From assembly GCF_019976755.1 (NCBI RefSeq), contig NZ_AP023441.1, forward strand, positions 3,159,501 to 3,223,500: 64,000 nucleotides of DNA, given 5' to 3'. The DNA comes from Nostoc sp. MS1 (GTDB taxonomy: Bacteria; Cyanobacteriota; Cyanobacteriia; Cyanobacteriales; Nostocaceae). The notes beneath the pieces were generated by a model. The model saw only the letters and a list, made by a program, of their open reading frames with translations. It did not search any database and had not been told where the DNA came from. This document shows, piece by piece, positions 41,649 through 50,931 of this stretch. How positions within the stretch are numbered: position 1 is the first letter of the stretch; each line of letters opens with the position of its first letter. Made by a program: the position numbers and the translations under genes.

Positions 41649-43262
41649 TTATATATGTAAACGTTGAGAAATTTTGTCCCAGCGAAATTCATCTACCTTA
41701 TCTAGCTGATTAAAAAAGTATTCTTCTAGATAAGGTTCGATTTCCATTTGCCAGATATCTTGGATGTCATCACGCAGATTATCCGTTATAAAAAAAGAAA
41801 TACCGATTTCGTAGTTTTTATCTGCGATCGCCAGATTTAATTGCTGTAAAATTTTTATTAAATCTTCTACTGCGTAACCTGTTTTTAGGTGATATTGTCG
41901 AAGTACATCATAGTTTGGACGAAGTTCTATAAACGCGAAGCGACGACGTAGTGCATGATCTATTTGAGCAATAGACCTATCTGCTGTATTCATCGTACCA
42001 ATAATGCGGACATTTTTCGGGATGCGGAAGGTGTTACCAGCAGCTAAGGGAATTTCTCTATCTCGGTACTCAAGTAAGTACATCAATTCACCAAACACCT
42101 GTGCAAGATTAGCACGATTTATTTCATCAATGATAAGAACACAGATGTCTAGGCGAGACTCAGCTTTTTTGCAAAATTCTAAAAATCTACCTGGAACTAG
42201 TGGATATGTCAGCCTACCGTCTTGGCTTTGAGGACGAATACCTTGAATAAAGTCTTCGTAAGAATATGCTGGGTGAAATTGCACCAATTCAGAAAAGCCA
42301 TCACCACCACCAATTAAGTGTTTAGCAAGCTTTTCAGCTATATAGGTTTTCCCTGTTCCAGGTGAACCGTATAAAATTACTTGACCTTTACGATGAATTG
42401 TATTTATCCACGATTTTATTATTGTTTCGTTTAAAGTAGTTTCAGTACTTAGTTTACTAATAGGATATCTAGTGTTATGCTTAGGATATGAAAAAAAACG
42501 TACTAGCTTTTCCGCAGCATCCATAACTAACTCAATTTCTTCTAATGTTGCAGTATTGATTAATATTTTTTCATGAATTATAACACTATTACAATCATAG
42601 ATATCATAAGAATTTTCATTCTCCATATTTAAATAAAGTTCTGTTAAAAATTCTATATTTTTTAACTCTAAAATATCATCTATTTCCTGTTTTAAATAAT
42701 TATTATTTAACACCATACCATCTTCTGAAGATTGATATTCATCTTTCAATATTTCTGTCTCTTTCGATAAATATGTAAAAAAATATATTGGATCATCAAT
42801 TTCTTCGTATATTAGTAATTCTATTTCTTGTCGATATTTATCTACTATATTTAAAAAATTTGAATTTATTTGTCTGTATCGACTAATCTGTTTATTTCTG
42901 TCACTAAAAATAGGCTCAAATAATTCTGGATAGGGATTGAAGTATTCAATAATGTGATAATAACTAGAGCTATCTATATTAATAATTTCTGTTAAATCTA
43001 CTAAAGAAAGACCGCAATTATAGCAGTAAGAATCCTCCCAATCTTCAGAAACTTCAAATAAAAAACTAAAAAGTGCAAAAAATCGTAATACTACTTCGCA
43101 AAGTTCTAATCTGCTTGAGTAGGTTGCAAGTCCAGCATTGATTATTATTTCCCATGCTTGCCACATCCAATCTAAAGCTTCCCACTCATGCTTCAATCCA
43201 GACAGTGCGATTCTCACAGTGTAAGTTACATCACCCCAGCTTAATATTTTTGTATCATTCAT
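41649..43262 (-). CDS. mcrB: McrB-like AAA+ GTPase with an unrecognised N-terminal half
   Basis: A 537-residue protein. The C-terminal half is the McrB AAA+ motor: Walker A GSPGTGKT at 299-306, Walker B LIIDEINRAN at 376-385 and the family signature GTMNTADRS at 422-430, followed by sensor RRRFAF. Residues 1-270, which should read the modified DNA, match no specificity domain I know. They are acidic, rich in Tyr, Phe and Ile, and contain one CYNC pair at 80-83. The DNA for this part is distinctly AT-rich. With mcrC it forms a type IV restriction system; the target modification is unknown. ATG at 43262. Confidence 0.88.
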   Translation of the reverse strand: MNDTKILSWGDVTYTVRIALSGLKHEWEALDWMWQAWEIIINAGLATYSSRLELCEVVLRFFALFSFLFEVSEDWEDSYCYNCGLSLVDLTEIINIDSSSYYHIIEYFNPYPELFEPIFSDRNKQISRYRQINSNFLNIVDKYRQEIELLIYEEIDDPIYFFTYLSKETEILKDEYQSSEDGMVLNNNYLKQEIDDILELKNIEFLTELYLNMENENSYDIYDCNSVIIHEKILINTATLEEIELVMDAAEKLVRFFSYPKHNTRYPISKLSTETTLNETIIKSWINTIHRKGQVILYGSPGTGKTYIAEKLAKHLIGGGDGFSELVQFHPAYSYEDFIQGIRPQSQDGRLTYPLVPGRFLEFCKKAESRLDICVLIIDEINRANLAQVFGELMYLLEYRDREIPLAAGNTFRIPKNVRIIGTMNTADRSIAQIDHALRRRFAFIELRPNYDVLRQYHLKTGYAVEDLIKILQQLNLAIADKNYEIGISFFITDNLRDDIQDIWQMEIEPYLEEYFFNQLDKVDEFRWDKISQRLHI

Positions 43263-43353
43263 ATAACAAGTAATTTAAATATTATCTATATTGCAATATT
43301 GGCATATTCAGATTTTTAATAATTTTTTCTTTAGAAGTACAACAATTACTAAT

Positions 43354-44304
43354 TTATCTTGTCAAACTCTGCAAAGCCAATAACCCAGCGCCATATGCAG
43401 GTTCATGACGAGGAAAAATTACCTTTACCTGCGGAAACTTATCTACCATAGCAGATGTAAATCTCTCATGTATATTACATCTACCCTGCCATACACTACC
43501 CGTTGTCACTATCTCTAAAGCGGAGTCAGGACTAAAAATGTCCTCAATAACTGTAGCTGTAGCTTTCACTAATTCCCTAACAGCATCATCAATTATATGA
43601 TTGGCTACTTCATCGCCATAAGCGGCGGCTAAATCAACTATCGGTGCTAAAGCAGCTATTTGTTTAACTCCCCATCCCCGACGATAAATAATCTCGATTA
43701 AGTCTTCTATATTTTTTAAATTCAGATGTTGCTGAAAAGCTTCGATGAGACTGGTAGATTTTTCACGACCATCATAAGATTTTAGTGCAGCCTGCATTCC
43801 CGCCACAGCAATTTTATAAGCGCTTCCTTCATCACCTAAAATATATCCCCAACCACCAACTCGCTTAGTTTCTCCCTGCTGATTTTGTCCAAATATTATA
43901 GAACCAGTACCGACGGCTGCAACAATTCCCACAGAATGACCAATACCACCAACTAAAGCAATTAAAGCATCGTTACAAATAACAATATTAGATGGTTGTA
44001 AATTCCAAGTAATAGGTAAAGTTTGGGTATCTATTAACCCACTTACTAAACCTTTAACTATGTCTATATCTTTAGCACGACCTACACCAGCTAATCCCAA
44101 ACATATTGCATCAATTTTGATAGGCTTGCTTAATTTAATTGCCTCATAAATTGCTGATTGAATAGACATAAATGCGGCTTCTGTGCCTATACTTTGATAA
44201 TTAGCTGCACCTGCTTGACCACGACCAATAACTTCGTGTTCATCATCCATTAAAATACACACAGTTTTGCTACCGCCGCCATCTATCCCTAATACGTAAC
44301 TCAT
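43354..44304 (-). CDS. N-acetylglucosamine kinase-like (BadF/BadG ATPase family)
   Basis: A 316-residue kinase with the ASKHA fold. The phosphate-1 loop GIDGGGSKT is at residues 6-14. GLAGVGR and ICNDALIALVGG follow, then phosphate-2 AAVGTGSIIFGQ and the adenosine motif ATTGSVW-like (VTTGSVWQGR). The ATG at 44304 is chosen: the frame extends 43 residues further into the upstream gene, but this start is one base after its stop. GlcNAc kinases of this family phosphorylate amino sugars released from peptidoglycan or chitin. The tight link to an AmpG-like transporter supports a recycling role. Confidence 0.85.
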   Translation of the reverse strand: MSYVLGIDGGGSKTVCILMDDEHEVIGRGQAGAANYQSIGTEAAFMSIQSAIYEAIKLSKPIKIDAICLGLAGVGRAKDIDIVKGLVSGLIDTQTLPITWNLQPSNIVICNDALIALVGGIGHSVGIVAAVGTGSIIFGQNQQGETKRVGGWGYILGDEGSAYKIAVAGMQAALKSYDGREKSTSLIEAFQQHLNLKNIEDLIEIIYRRGWGVKQIAALAPIVDLAAAYGDEVANHIIDDAVRELVKATATVIEDIFSPDSALEIVTTGSVWQGRCNIHERFTSAMVDKFPQVKVIFPRHEPAYGAGLLALQSLTR

Positions 44305-44305
44305 A

Positions 44306-45577
44306 CTAACTAGTTTGGTTATTAGTTTCTGCTGGTAAAGGAATGAACAAAAGAGAAATAATTCCAGGTATGGCCAAAACACAAACCAGAGTGAAAAATA
44401 GTGGATAGCCAAGCAAATTTTGCAAATAACCACTCATGATTCCTGGTAACATCATTCCTAAAGCCATGATGCCAGTAGAGATGGCAAAGTGAGAGGTCTT
44501 GTATTCGCCTTGGGAGACATACATTAAATAAACGCTGAAAGCTGTAAACCCAAAACCATAACCAAATTGTTCTACAGAGACTAAAGAATATACCAAGGGT
44601 AATGTAGGTTTTGTATAAGCCATGTATACGTAAAATACATTTGGGACGTTTAAAGCTAAAGCCATAGGTAAGAGGCATTTTTCTAAGCCATATTTAGCTA
44701 TAACTACTCCTCCTAAAATACCCCCACAAATTAGAGATATAACACCAAATGTCCCGTAGACTAAACCAACATCTGATGTAGTTAGTCCTAAACCGCCTTT
44801 TCCTATTGGATCTAATAAAAATAAGGAAGCTACTTTCAATAGCATTGCCTCACCAAACCTATAAAGTAGGATAAAGGCTAAAATTGCCAAAATCTTTGGC
44901 TGTTGAAAGTATGAGCTAATAATTTTGAAGAAGGGAATTTTGGTTGTTTGTGTTGGTTGTCGTGGTGTGTCTGATTCTGGTAGAGGTAAAGTTAGGCGAT
45001 CGCACACCGAAATGACTGCTAAAATTACAGCAGCAAAACCTATAGCTAATGTCCAACTCAGAGGAATATTCTTAAGTTTTGCTTCAAGCTGTCCCGCTAT
45101 AACAACCAAAACTCCAGAGCCAAAAATAACAGCTAACCGATAAAATAGTGAACGAATCCCTACCAAGAGTGCTTGTTGTTCTGTGGTTAAAGCGAGTAGG
45201 TAAAAGCCATCGGTAGCGATGTCGTATGTTGCAGAAATAAATGCACCTACTGTCAATGCTGCTAAGGAAATGAAAAAGAAATTGGGTAATTGTAAGCTAA
45301 AAGCCACTAAACCCAAACAAACAGACATAGCAAATTGGGTATAGAGTATCCACTTACGTTTAGTTGAGTAGACATCGACAATTGGCCCCCAAAACATTTT
45401 AATTACCCAAGGTAAATAAAGAAAACTTGTCCAAAAGGTGATTTGTGCATTATCTATACCTAACTTTTTGTAGAAAATCACAGAAACGGTGTTGATAATA
45501 ACGTATGGGACACCAGAAGCAAAGTAGAGAAGCGGGATATAAATCGCAGGTGAGATAGATTTACTAGGAAACTTCAT
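44306..45577 (-). CDS. AmpG-like MFS transporter (muropeptide permease family)
   Basis: A 423-residue, 12-helix major facilitator protein. The N-terminus (IPLLYFASGVPYVIINTVSV) and KMFWGPIVDVYSTKRKW loop match the AmpG/acetyl-CoA transporter branch. AmpG imports GlcNAc-anhydroMurNAc peptides during cell-wall turnover. Its stop is separated by a single base from the kinase start, so uptake and phosphorylation are probably coexpressed. Substrate specificity is inferred from family and context. Confidence 0.85.
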   Translation of the reverse strand: MKFPSKSISPAIYIPLLYFASGVPYVIINTVSVIFYKKLGIDNAQITFWTSFLYLPWVIKMFWGPIVDVYSTKRKWILYTQFAMSVCLGLVAFSLQLPNFFFISLAALTVGAFISATYDIATDGFYLLALTTEQQALLVGIRSLFYRLAVIFGSGVLVVIAGQLEAKLKNIPLSWTLAIGFAAVILAVISVCDRLTLPLPESDTPRQPTQTTKIPFFKIISSYFQQPKILAILAFILLYRFGEAMLLKVASLFLLDPIGKGGLGLTTSDVGLVYGTFGVISLICGGILGGVVIAKYGLEKCLLPMALALNVPNVFYVYMAYTKPTLPLVYSLVSVEQFGYGFGFTAFSVYLMYVSQGEYKTSHFAISTGIMALGMMLPGIMSGYLQNLLGYPLFFTLVCVLAIPGIISLLFIPLPAETNNQTS

Positions 45578-45781
45578 GAAATTTTATTAACTAAGCAATG
45601 TGACTGTTAATAGCTGGTAATAGTAGGCGATCGCTACCAGTATGATGGTAAGTGAAATTGCTATGTTAGACGATGAATGTAGTAAATCTATAAAACTGTA
45701 TACGATACTTATCCCTTATGGTAGAAGGAATAATTAGCCGAAATTAATACATTACTAGTAAGTTATTTACACAGTAAAATT

Positions 45782-46057
45782 ATGAACATCATAGCTTGGA
45801 TTATTCTTGGTTTAATAGCTGGAGCTATAGCCAAAGCTATTTATCCCGGTCGTCAAGGTGGCGGTATTTTGGGAACTATGATTTTGGGTATTATTGGCGC
45901 TTTAATCGGTGGCACAATTGTTACCCTAATAGACACGGGAACACTTTCATTGACAGCAGCAACTCTTAGTATTTCCGGTATCATTGTGGCAATTATTGGT
46001 GCTATAGTTGCCATCTTCCTCTGGAATTTAATCACTGGCAGTTCCAGAAGTTATTAA
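45782..46057 (+). CDS. GlsB/YeaQ/YmgE family stress-response membrane protein
   Basis: A 91-residue protein with three hydrophobic helices and the family glycine pattern: WIILGLIAGAIAKAIYPGRQGGG then LGTMILGIIGALIGG. These small inner-membrane proteins (formerly called transglycosylase-associated) are induced by stress; no enzyme activity is known. ATG at 45782. Two hairpins follow, the first a good terminator. Confidence 0.88.
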   Translation: MNIIAWIILGLIAGAIAKAIYPGRQGGGILGTMILGIIGALIGGTIVTLIDTGTLSLTAATLSISGIIVAIIGAIVAIFLWNLITGSSRSY

Positions 46058-46075
46058 ACGCTTAATAACACTCAT

Positions 46076-46110
46076 GGTTAGAGAGAATTTACTCTCAACT
46101 AACCTTTTTT
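46076..46110 (+). terminator. Rho-independent terminator behind the GlsB-like gene
   Basis: Stem GGTTAG / CTAACC with an inner GAGA / TCTC pairing, followed by a T6 run. A second hairpin, AACTCCACTA / TAGTGGAGTT, stands at 46134-46162 and probably ends the converging CsbD transcript. Confidence 0.75.
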
Positions 46111-46218
46111 ATATTAAAGAATTAAACTATAAAAACTCCACTACATTATCAGTAGTGGAGTTTACAAATTATAACTATCACAACAAAAAACTGAACTACA
46201 AAGATTAACTAAAGCTTT

Positions 46219-46401
46219 TTAGTCAATAGCTTTCTTGAGTTCATCTTTAATATTTTCTGTTGTATGAATTACTTGAGCTTCAGCTTGTTTAGCTTTACCT
46301 TCAGCTTTATCTGAGGGATTTCCACTCAATTCACCAATGACTTCTTGTAATTTGCCTTCAATGTTTTTAGCAGTTGCTTCAATTCTTTTTTCGGTACTCA
46401 T
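46219..46401 (-). CDS. CsbD family stress protein
   Basis: A 60-residue, Lys/Glu/Ala-rich helical protein of the CsbD type (EATAKNIEGKLQEVIGELSG, DKAEGKAKQAEAQ). The family is induced in general stress responses and has no defined biochemical role. It converges on the GlsB-like gene; both being stress-type small proteins may be more than coincidence. ATG at 46401. Confidence 0.88.
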   Translation of the reverse strand: MSTEKRIEATAKNIEGKLQEVIGELSGNPSDKAEGKAKQAEAQVIHTTENIKDELKKAID

Positions 46402-46584
46402 ATTTTTCTATATTTATTCAAATCGTTAACATAAAGTAAACTACCAATAATCAATAATTTGTGAAACTATCACAAGGAAGATATTATTTTAAATAATTAA
46501 TTACTATAGATAGATGCGTTAATATAAAATGATATATTAGTAAATACAAAGAATAAAATAATAGATATTAGGTAAGCATTAGGA

Positions 46585-47451
46585 GTGAATAAAGAACCTA
46601 AGATAAATGGTTGGTTACGAGAACTCAGTGATATTCTGCGGGGTACTTGTGGAGGCTTTTTGTTTGGTATCCCACTAATATATACTATGGAAGTTTGGTG
46701 GATTGGATCACTAGCAAAACCAAGACTAATAATAACAGCGATCGCCACAATGTTTTTTGTAGTTTTCGTACTCAACTATACAGATGGTTTTCGTAAACGC
46801 AGAAATACCTGGCGAGTTGATGAAGCTGCTATAGATACGGTAGAAGCAATGGCGATTGGATTTGTTTGTTCAGCTTTTATCTTGTGGTTGTTGCGAGAGA
46901 TTACAGTAGAAACTTCCTTAAAAGAATCCTTGGGTAAAATCATCTTTGAAAGTGTCCCATTTACTCTCGGTGTAGCATTAGCCAACCAGTTTCTAGGAAA
47001 TAGTAATCAAAATAACTCAGCATCAGATAATCAGCTAACAAATAACTTTGGTTTACACGCCACATTGGCTGATTTAGGTGCAACTGTCATTGGTGCAATT
47101 GTCATTGCTTTTAATATCGCACCAACCGATGAAGTACCTATGTTAGCAGCCGCTATTTCACCGCCTTGGTTATTAGCATTGATGGCCGCATCTTTAGTAA
47201 TTTCTTATGCTATTGTATTTCAGGCTGGTTTTTCCGACCAAAAAAAGCGCAGACAGCAAAAAGGAATTTTTCAACGACCATTAAGTGAAACAACTATTTC
47301 TTATTTGGTATCTTTGCTAGCCAGTGCAGTGATGTTATTTTTCTTTCAAAAGGTTACTTTTTCAGACCCTTGGCGGATGTGGTTAGAACATACTTTAGTC
47401 TTGGGTTTACCTGCAACAATTGGCGGTGCGGCTGGTAGGTTAGTAATATGA
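46585..47451 (+). CDS. TIGR02587 family integral membrane protein
   Basis: A 288-residue polytopic membrane protein with about 7-8 helices. N-terminal pattern ELSDILRGTCGGFLFGIPLIYTMEVWW and the loop LNYTDGFRKR match TIGR02587, a family of unknown function. GTG start at 46585. Its TGA overlaps the ATG of the next gene (ATGA), so the two are translationally coupled. Together with the following three genes it makes a compact membrane module. Confidence 0.82.
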   Translation: MNKEPKINGWLRELSDILRGTCGGFLFGIPLIYTMEVWWIGSLAKPRLIITAIATMFFVVFVLNYTDGFRKRRNTWRVDEAAIDTVEAMAIGFVCSAFILWLLREITVETSLKESLGKIIFESVPFTLGVALANQFLGNSNQNNSASDNQLTNNFGLHATLADLGATVIGAIVIAFNIAPTDEVPMLAAAISPPWLLALMAASLVISYAIVFQAGFSDQKKRRQQKGIFQRPLSETTISYLVSLLASAVMLFFFQKVTFSDPWRMWLEHTLVLGLPATIGGAAGRLVI

Positions 47452-47846
47452 CACAAACACAAGAAAAACCACCTCGTTCTTTAGCTGAGATGGTGACATT
47501 TGGCATAGCTTTATTTATCCTGGCAATTATTATCGGCTTAGTGGGTTACATTTGGTTGAATGAAGATGACAAACCCCCTATTTTATCAGTAAGTAAAAGG
47601 CAAATAGTGCGGGAGGTTGATGGACAATTTTATGTTCCTTTTGAAGTTATGAATAATGGTGGAGAAACTGCTGAGTCTGTACAAATTGTTGCTGAGTTAG
47701 AAATTGCTGGTAAGGTTATAGAAACAGCAGAACAACAAATTGATTTTTTATCTAGTAGTGAAAAGGAAGAAGGCGCTTTTATTTTTACTAAAAATCCACG
47801 CCAAGGAAAATTAATTGTCCGGGTTGCTAGTTATAAGTCGCCATAG
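47448..47846 (+). CDS. TIGR02588 family protein, single-pass membrane
   Basis: A 132-residue protein. One N-terminal membrane helix (TFGIALFILAIIIGLVGYIW) is followed by an extracytoplasmic ~90-residue beta domain (VDGQFYVPFEVMNNGGETAESVQIVAELEI) like an Ig/CARDB fold. TIGR02588 members occur beside TIGR02587 members. The gene overlaps the upstream stop codon by 4 bases, implying stoichiometric production. Function unknown. Confidence 0.82.
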   Translation: MTQTQEKPPRSLAEMVTFGIALFILAIIIGLVGYIWLNEDDKPPILSVSKRQIVREVDGQFYVPFEVMNNGGETAESVQIVAELEIAGKVIETAEQQIDFLSSSEKEEGAFIFTKNPRQGKLIVRVASYKSP

Positions 47847-47910
47847 AAAATGCGGAAAAAGCTCCATAGCCTGTAATGTTAAAGTAAAAATATTCAGTAT
47901 TGGAGCGACC

Positions 47911-48588
47911 ATGTACGTGCTGATCGGTGGAGCAGGTTTAGTCGGGCTGAGTTTGGCTCAAAAACTAGTAGAATTAGGACATACTGTTGCTGTAATTGAT
48001 ATTGACCCTACCGCTTGTCGCTATGCTCGTGAACAAGTAGGCGCAATGGCTTTTGAAGGTAGTGCAGTAAGTACAGAAATACTACTAGAAGCAGGAATCC
48101 GTAAAGCTAATGCCTTAGCAGCAGTTCTCCGTAGTGATGCTTTAAACTTGGCGATGGTAACTCTTGCCAAGCACTATGGCGTTCCTCATATTTTAAGCCG
48201 GATGCGCCACCCTGATTTTGCTGAACCACTTCGTTTGGCTGGAGCCAATCATATCATCAGCACCGTTGAATTATCAGTGTCAACGATGGTGAATGCGATC
48301 GAGTATCCACAAGTAGAGTCAATGATGCACTTTGAGCAAGGACAAATTGAAGTTTTAAAACTGGCAATACCTAATAATTGTTATGTAGTTGGACGTAGTG
48401 TAGCAGAAATTGCTCAAGATTCCCGTTTTCCTACTGGTTCACTGATTATCGGTTATCAACCTCATCCCCACGAAAATCTGATGATTCCTAATGGGAGTAC
48501 AGTATTAGAAGCTGGTTCAACTGTTTTGATTGTCACTAAACCAGGGTCTTTGCATCAAGTAATTGATTTTATCGAAGGCTGTAAATAA
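47911..48588 (+). CDS. TrkA-N/RCK-type NAD-binding regulator
   Basis: A 225-residue protein. The ATG at 47911 has GGAG 5 bases upstream; the frame is open further back but that part overlaps the previous gene. N-terminal RCK Rossmann domain: MYVLIGGAGLVGLSLAQKL and an acidic strand end VIDIDPT. A TrkA-C domain follows from about 140 (LKLAIPNNCYVVGRSVAEIA to VLEAGSTVLIVTKPG). Such proteins gate potassium channels and transporters in response to NAD(H) or nucleotides. No Trk/Ktr channel subunit is adjacent, so the partner may be the TIGR02587 membrane protein or the nearby antiporter. Confidence 0.88.
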   Translation: MYVLIGGAGLVGLSLAQKLVELGHTVAVIDIDPTACRYAREQVGAMAFEGSAVSTEILLEAGIRKANALAAVLRSDALNLAMVTLAKHYGVPHILSRMRHPDFAEPLRLAGANHIISTVELSVSTMVNAIEYPQVESMMHFEQGQIEVLKLAIPNNCYVVGRSVAEIAQDSRFPTGSLIIGYQPHPHENLMIPNGSTVLEAGSTVLIVTKPGSLHQVIDFIEGCK

Positions 48589-48593
48589 ATTCA

Positions 48594-49136
48594 ATGAAGC
48601 TTTATCAACATTTGTATTTAGCAATTACAGTTCTTATTCTTACCTCTTGCCAATCAGATATCCAATCAAAGTCACAATCAGATAATCCTCTAGCTACTCC
48701 ATATCCCAAGGTAGTAACTTTAGATAAAGATTTTCAACCAGTAACAGGACAAACAATTTATGTTCCTGTCTATTCTCACATTTATCATCACAACCGAAAG
48801 GAAGTTTTTAATTTATCTGCAACTTTAAGTATTTGTAATACTGATTTAAACAATCAGATCATCATAACTTCTGTGCGTTACTATGACTCAAACGGTAAAC
48901 TATTAAAGCAGTATTTGGAAAAACCGATTCAACTCGATGCACTAAGTGCTTATGATTTTTTTATCACAAGAGATGATGTTAGCGGTGGTGTAGGTGCAAA
49001 CTTTATTGTAGAGTGGGTAGCAGCAAAAACAGTTTCTCAGCCCATAATTGAAGCCGTCATGATTGGTACAGACTTTCAGCAAGGAATTTCCTTTATCAGT
49101 CCTGGAAGGGTAATTAAGACTCAAAATAATAAGTAA
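48594..49136 (+). CDS. DUF3124 lipoprotein
   Basis: A 180-residue protein with a lipoprotein signal (lipobox LTSC, Cys19). The mature domain (DUF3124) is beta-rich: GQTIYVPVYSHIYHHNRKEVFNLSATLSI then SVRYYDSNGKLLKQYLEKPI. It begins 5 bases after the TrkA-like gene, so it is the last gene of the 46585-49136 module. Predicted to face the periplasm. Function unknown. Confidence 0.85.
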   Translation: MKLYQHLYLAITVLILTSCQSDIQSKSQSDNPLATPYPKVVTLDKDFQPVTGQTIYVPVYSHIYHHNRKEVFNLSATLSICNTDLNNQIIITSVRYYDSNGKLLKQYLEKPIQLDALSAYDFFITRDDVSGGVGANFIVEWVAAKTVSQPIIEAVMIGTDFQQGISFISPGRVIKTQNNK

Positions 49137-49241
49137 AACCAACTTGGGATAGGTAGTATTGTTTGATAGAAAGAACAAATTCTTAAAAGCAAACTGGAAC
49201 AAAATTTGTTCAGTATTCTTGATTGATATATTAGTAAACCA

Positions 49242-50795
49242 TCAATCATCGTCAAGTCGGAGTAATTGTTCATCAATATTTCGTATTCTTCCTTGCACAG
49301 TTTCTTCTGATAAGATTCGCTTACGCATTGCTTCATTGAGGGCTCCTTTTTCTGCTAGTAGCAACCGACGACGAATAGCATCTAGTTTACTCAACACCCC
49401 ATTTCTACCATCAAATTCATCGGGACGACGATTATAAAATTCACGTAATGCTTTTTCGGCGGAAGCTATCTGCACTTGATAAGTTGAACGCATTTCTTCA
49501 TACACAGCTTTTGGTAGTACCCCTGTTTTTAACAAAGTATCTAGTTCATCCTGTGCAGCTTTAGCTGTGATTAGTTGGGCTTGTAAATTTTCGACCTGTT
49601 GCTGAACCTCCGTAAATTTAGATAGGTTTAAGCGTTTTACCATCCAAGGCAAGCTTAATCCTTGTCCTACTAGTGAGACTAGAACACTACCAAAAACTAT
49701 AGCAATGAGAACTTCTCTACCCGGCAATGTAGTGGGTAAGCTTAACGCCAAAGCCATTGACAAAGAACCCTTGATATTGCCTAGAAAAAGTAAATGTTGC
49801 CAGCGCAGGGGAATAGGACGATCAAACCAACGCACTCCTGCTAACAAAGGATAAATAGTCAAAACTCGCCCAACTTGATAAGCCAAAACTGCAAATAAAA
49901 TTGCAGGTAAGGTTTTCCAAAGTGTATTTAGGTCTATTTCTACACCAATCAGTAGAAAAATAAACGTATTAGCAGTAAAGCTAGCGTATTCCCAAAAACT
50001 CAACAAAGTGATGCGGTTAGAAGCTGAAGTATTCTGTGAAAGCGCAAAATTACCGAAAATCAAGCCAGCTATAACTACAGCAACAGCACCTGATACACCA
50101 AAAAATTGCCCTACCTGAAAAGTTCCTAAAGCAACGGCAACTGTTAACAACAGACTACTCAGTGGGTCATCTAATCGAGTGAATACAGGTATGCTCAAAT
50201 AGCCCAAGACCAACCCCACAAGACATCCACCTACAGAGATAAACAGCAGTTGTTGGATTCCCTCTGCTACAGTAAGTGAACCTGTAGTATAAACTTGAGA
50301 AATCAGGTTGAATAAAACTAAAGCAGCCGCATCATTAAATAAGGTTTCCCCTTCCACAATAGTAGAAAGCCGAGATGGTACTGGTATTTCTTTAAAAACG
50401 GCAATCATGGAAACAGTATCAGTGTTTGCCAAAATCACGCCTACAAAAAATGCAGATATCCAAGGCAATCCCAACCCAAATTTCAACAAAAGAGCAATAA
50501 TCGCACTAGAAATTGTAGCTCCTGGGCCAGCGAGCAAAGCAATTGGTTTAAAGGTACTTCTTAGCCGACTAATATCTGTATTGATGCCAGCATCAAATAT
50601 GAGAATCGGCAGAAAAAGATTCAAAACTAAAGAAGGATCTAAACCAATGGGACGAGACAATAGTTCACTAATTGGCAACCCGGCCAATACTAAACCTGTT
50701 ACGTAGGGAACACGAAGCCACCGCGTTAGCAAGGCAACGCTAGTAGCTATGATTAGGAGAATAATTGAAATTTTGATTAAGGACGCAACATCCAC
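49242..50795 (-). CDS. Na+/H+ antiporter, CPA1 family
   Basis: A 517-residue protein with about 12 hydrophobic helices (residues 1-400) and a ~110-residue hydrophilic, coiled-coil-prone C-terminal tail. Family motifs: LNLFLPILIFDAGINTD, FFVGVILANTDTVSMIAVFKE and GETLFNDAAALVLFNL with the transport Asp pair. CPA1 exchangers remove Na+ in exchange for H+ and help salt and pH homeostasis. It converges on the DUF3124 gene with a 105-base gap. ATG at 50795. Confidence 0.92.
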   Translation of the reverse strand: MDVASLIKISIILLIIATSVALLTRWLRVPYVTGLVLAGLPISELLSRPIGLDPSLVLNLFLPILIFDAGINTDISRLRSTFKPIALLAGPGATISSAIIALLLKFGLGLPWISAFFVGVILANTDTVSMIAVFKEIPVPSRLSTIVEGETLFNDAAALVLFNLISQVYTTGSLTVAEGIQQLLFISVGGCLVGLVLGYLSIPVFTRLDDPLSSLLLTVAVALGTFQVGQFFGVSGAVAVVIAGLIFGNFALSQNTSASNRITLLSFWEYASFTANTFIFLLIGVEIDLNTLWKTLPAILFAVLAYQVGRVLTIYPLLAGVRWFDRPIPLRWQHLLFLGNIKGSLSMALALSLPTTLPGREVLIAIVFGSVLVSLVGQGLSLPWMVKRLNLSKFTEVQQQVENLQAQLITAKAAQDELDTLLKTGVLPKAVYEEMRSTYQVQIASAEKALREFYNRRPDEFDGRNGVLSKLDAIRRRLLLAEKGALNEAMRKRILSEETVQGRIRNIDEQLLRLDDD

Positions 50796-50931
50796 TTTGA
50801 TTTATCACACTTATTTTAAGTACCTTGATAAACAGTGCCAAAAATGAGTACTAATGTCAAAATTCTATGGTTAGATTTCTAAGTACGTCGAATATATCTA
50901 AATGAGTTGAGGCATATTCGCCAATTACGAA

